DNA of 7,814 nt. Source: an uncultured Bacteroidales bacterium. GTDB lineage: Bacteria > Bacteroidota > Bacteroidia > Bacteroidales > P3. The DNA lies in assembly GCA_947176325.1 (NCBI GenBank), contig CAMWQD010000050.1:1-7814 (forward strand), in the 5' to 3' direction. The translations under genes were made by a program, and so were the position numbers. This document shows, one piece after another, positions 5,918 through 7,814 of this stretch. Each line of letters begins with the position of its first letter. Position 1 is the stretch's first letter. Below the pieces are notes generated by a model. That model worked only from the letters and a program-made list of their open reading frames with translations, was not told the DNA's origin and ran no database searches.

Positions 5918-7192
5918 TTAGTCAATTCTGTCGAATCCCGTAAACTCCTGCAAGGCCTTGGGAATGCGAATGCCTTTTTCGTCCTGATGATTTTCCAGCA
6001 GGGCGGCCACCACGCGGGGCAGCGCCAACGCGCTCCCGTTGAGCGTGTGCAGGAGGCGCGTCTTGCCCTCGGCATCCTTGTAGCGCAGGTGCAGACGGTT
6101 GGCCTGATAGGTTTCGAAATTAGACACCGAGCTCACCTCCAGCCAGCGTTTCTGCGCGGCGCTATACACCTCGAAATCGAAGGTGAGCGCAGACGTGAAG
6201 CTGATGTCGCCCCCGCACAGCCGCAGCACGCGGTAGGTGAGTTCGAGTTCTTCGAGCAGATGCCCCACATGGGCGCACATTTCGTCCAGAACCTTATACG
6301 AGACTTCGGGTTTCTCCACGCGCACAATCTCCACCTTATCAAATTGATGCAGACGGTTCAGGCCGCGCACGTCCTTGCCGTAGGAGCCGGCCTCGCGACG
6401 GAAACAGGCCGAATAGGCGCAGTTCTTCACGGGCAGATCCTTTTCCTGCAGGATGCAGTCGCGGTAGAGGTTGGTGACGGGCACTTCGGCGGTGGGAATC
6501 ATATAGAAATTGTCCAGACCGATATGATACATCTGCGCGTCCTTGTCGGGAAGCTGGCCGGTGCCGTAGCCCGAAGCCTCGTTCACCATCAAGGGCGGTT
6601 CAATCTCCACATAACCGGCTTTGTTGGCGCGGTCGAGAAAAAAGTTTATCAACGCCCGTTGCAGGCGCGCACCCTTGCCTTTGTAGACCGGGAAGCCCGC
6701 ACCGGTAATCTTGTTGCCGAGTTCAAAGTCGATGATGTTGTATTTGGCGGCCAATTCCCAGTGGGGAAGCGCGTTTTCGGGCAGGGAATCGAGTTCGCCC
6801 ACCTGACGTTCCACCACGTTGTCGGCGGCGTCCTTGCCTTCGGGAACCGAGGCGTGGGGCGTGTTCGGAATGCTGTATAAAAGATTCTGTATCTGCTGTT
6901 CGAGTTCGCCCGCCTTGGCCGAAAGTTCCTTGTTCTTCTCTTTCGAGAGCGCGGTTTTCTCCTTGAGCGCGTCGGCTTCCTGCTTCTTGCCTTGTTTATA
7001 AAGGTCGCCTATTTCTTTCGAGATTTTGTTGGATTCCTGCAAAAGCGCCTCCAATTCCTGTTGGGTGCGGCGGCGGTCGGCGTCCAAGGCCAGGATTTTG
7101 TCGATGTTTTCCTGTGCGGCGGCGTAATGTTTTTTCTGAAGTGCGCGAACCACCTCGGCGGCATTCTCGCGGATAACTTGCAACTGCAACAT
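5918..7192 (-). CDS. serS: Seryl-tRNA synthetase (SerRS)
   Basis: SerRS activates serine with ATP and loads it onto tRNA-Ser (and tRNA-Sec where present) in the cytoplasm. The 424-residue length is standard. Residues about 27-105 are the charged, heptad-like antiparallel coiled-coil arm that grips the long variable arm of tRNA-Ser. The class II core follows. The motif 1 region is around INFFLDRANKAGYVEIEPP (182-200), the TAEVPVTNLYRD serine-pocket segment is 234-245, motif 2 is FRREAGSYGKDVRGLNRLHQF (264-284), and motif 3 is TLNGSALALPRVVAALLEN (383-401) with its conserved Arg. Motif 3 wording is the Bacteroidales form of the usual NGSGLAVGR. The start is ATG 7192-7190, giving the expected MLQLQVIREN. 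The gene follows era by 55 bases and ends with TAA, 12 bases before the TPR gene start. All key motifs appear intact. Confidence 0.97.
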   Translation of the reverse strand: MLQLQVIRENAAEVVRALQKKHYAAAQENIDKILALDADRRRTQQELEALLQESNKISKEIGDLYKQGKKQEADALKEKTALSKEKNKELSAKAGELEQQIQNLLYSIPNTPHASVPEGKDAADNVVERQVGELDSLPENALPHWELAAKYNIIDFELGNKITGAGFPVYKGKGARLQRALINFFLDRANKAGYVEIEPPLMVNEASGYGTGQLPDKDAQMYHIGLDNFYMIPTAEVPVTNLYRDCILQEKDLPVKNCAYSACFRREAGSYGKDVRGLNRLHQFDKVEIVRVEKPEVSYKVLDEMCAHVGHLLEELELTYRVLRLCGGDISFTSALTFDFEVYSAAQKRWLEVSSVSNFETYQANRLHLRYKDAEGKTRLLHTLNGSALALPRVVAALLENHQDEKGIRIPKALQEFTGFDRID

Positions 7193-7213
7193 AGCGGTCT
7201 GATTTTTACGATG

Positions 7214-7221
7214 CGAAGGTA
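7214..7221 (-). promoter_or_regulatory. Possible -7 box (TACCTTCG) for serS and the downstream operon
   Basis: In the 55-base gap between era and serS, bases 7221-7214 on the minus strand read TACCTTCG, five of the six fixed positions of TAnnTTTG. It lies 21 bases before the serS ATG, which would leave a short leader. I see no -33 TTTG element at the right spacing. No hairpin with a T-run follows the era stop, so read-through from era is equally possible. Confidence 0.3.
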
Positions 7222-7247
7222 ATGATTTTCACCGACACGGCGTGGCT

Positions 7248-7814
7248 CTAATCTTTTTCGGCATGTCCCGTGTCGTAGCCGAAACGGCGCAGAAGCTGGT
7301 CGTCGTTCCGCCAATTCTTCAACACCTTCACCCGCAGGTTCAGAAAAATCTGCTTGCCCAAGAATTTCTCGAATTCCTTGCGCGCATCGGTGCCCACACG
7401 TTTGAGCGCACTGCCGCCCTTGCCTATCAGAATGCCTTTCTGCGAATCCTTCTCCACATAAATCACGGCCTCGATGCGGTCGAGCTTCGCCATTTCCTTA
7501 TAGCTTTCTATTTCCACCTGCACCGAATAGGGAATTTCCTGCTTGTATTGCAGCATGATGTGTTTGCGGATGGTTTCGGAGGCAAAGAAACGGAGGTTGC
7601 GGTCGGAAAGTTCGTCCTTGGGGAAATAGGCGGGGTTGGCGGGCAGCTTCTCGAGAATCATCTCCAAAAGACGGTCGGTCTGAAACTTGTGCAGCGCCGA
7701 AATCGGCAGAATCTCGGCCTGCGGGATTTTTTTCTGCCAATATGCAATCTTTTTCATCTCATCCTCTTGCGTAACCGTATCAAACTTATTGATTAAAAGT
7801 ATGATAGGCTGTTT
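7248..7814 (-). CDS. era: GTPase Era, C-terminal 188 residues (5' end beyond the window)
   Basis: Era is a GTPase that binds the 3' end of 16S rRNA and helps mature the 30S subunit. The window holds the end of the G domain and the whole KH domain. Visible parts are the G4 guanine-specificity motif NKFD (residues 9-12 of the fragment, in ILLINKFDT), the G5 motif ISAL (39-42), the linker LSDRNLRFFASETIRKHI, the segment EIPYSVQVEIESY, and the KH RNA-binding signature GILIGKGGSALK followed by VGTDARKEFEKFLG and FLNLRVKVLKNWR. The frame is open to the right edge through codons that precede the internal methionine at 7757-7755, so that methionine is not the start. The P-loop and switch regions lie outside. 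The C-terminal end NDDQLLRRFGYDTGHAEKD is a slightly extended tail. The stop is TAG at 7250-7248. Confidence 0.95.
   Translation of the reverse strand, partial: KQPIILLINKFDTVTQEDEMKKIAYWQKKIPQAEILPISALHKFQTDRLLEMILEKLPANPAYFPKDELSDRNLRFFASETIRKHIMLQYKQEIPYSVQVEIESYKEMAKLDRIEAVIYVEKDSQKGILIGKGGSALKRVGTDARKEFEKFLGKQIFLNLRVKVLKNWRNDDQLLRRFGYDTGHAEKD

Noticed and set aside
5501..6880. A 459-codon open frame on the plus strand opposite serS and the start of the TPR gene
   Set aside because: It runs across the boundary of two well-supported genes, has no recognisable motif, and is a mirror of SerRS codons.
1715..7192. A defence, secretion or biosynthetic system hidden in the glycosyltransferase and TPR genes
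   Set aside because: Neither gene has nuclease, protease, NTPase or toxin motifs, and their neighbours are standard translation genes; nothing supports a new multi-gene system.
7222..7247. Possible terminator after era in the serS upstream gap
   Set aside because: Only a small GC-rich self-complementary patch (cacgccgtg) is present, with no stable stem and no following T-run.
7248..7757. A complete small KH-domain protein starting at the internal Met at 7757
   Set aside because: The frame is open to the window edge and encodes the Era G4 motif NKFD upstream of that Met, so this is truncated Era.

Overview
This window looks like chromosomal DNA from a member of the Bacteroidota, most likely the order Bacteroidales. 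The genus cannot be resolved from the sequence. Three things support this. The SerRS, KsgA, Era and MiaA sequences have the wording typical of that group (for example the SerRS motif 3 stretch NGSALALPRVVAALLEN and the MiaA stretch GLEYKFLTQYITGEL). Start codons lack a Shine-Dalgarno sequence. Upstream regions contain TAnnTTTG-type -7 boxes, the hallmark of Bacteroidetes primary sigma-factor promoters. I found no tRNA, rRNA, CRISPR array, insertion sequence, phage gene or toxin-antitoxin pair.

All seven genes lie on the minus strand, so the window is read from right to left. In transcription order: the C-terminal part of era (7814-7248, cut by the window edge); serS, seryl-tRNA synthetase (7192-5918); a secreted TPR-repeat protein of unknown function (5905-3905); ksgA, 16S rRNA adenine dimethyltransferase (3900-2995); a family 2 glycosyltransferase (2992-1715); miaA, tRNA dimethylallyltransferase (1689-775); a 204-base gap; and the N-terminal part of a secreted lamin-tail-domain protein (570-1, cut by the window edge). 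From serS to miaA the gaps are 12, 4, 2 and 25 bases, which suggests one operon. No stretch over 300 bases is without a gene.

The core theme is translation. Era and KsgA both act on the 3' end of 16S rRNA during assembly of the 30S subunit, SerRS charges tRNA-Ser, and MiaA modifies A37 of UNN-decoding tRNAs. The two envelope-related genes in the middle (TPR protein and glycosyltransferase) are passengers of unknown role.

The last gene is a separate unit. It is visibly richer in A+T, has its own good promoter just beyond the miaA stop codon, and has a leader of roughly 180 bases. That leader carries a long imperfect hairpin followed by a T-run and then a second small hairpin next to the start codon. 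This leader is the least explained piece of DNA in the window. I do not see a convincing undescribed multi-gene system; the rest is ordinary housekeeping sequence with a few local oddities.
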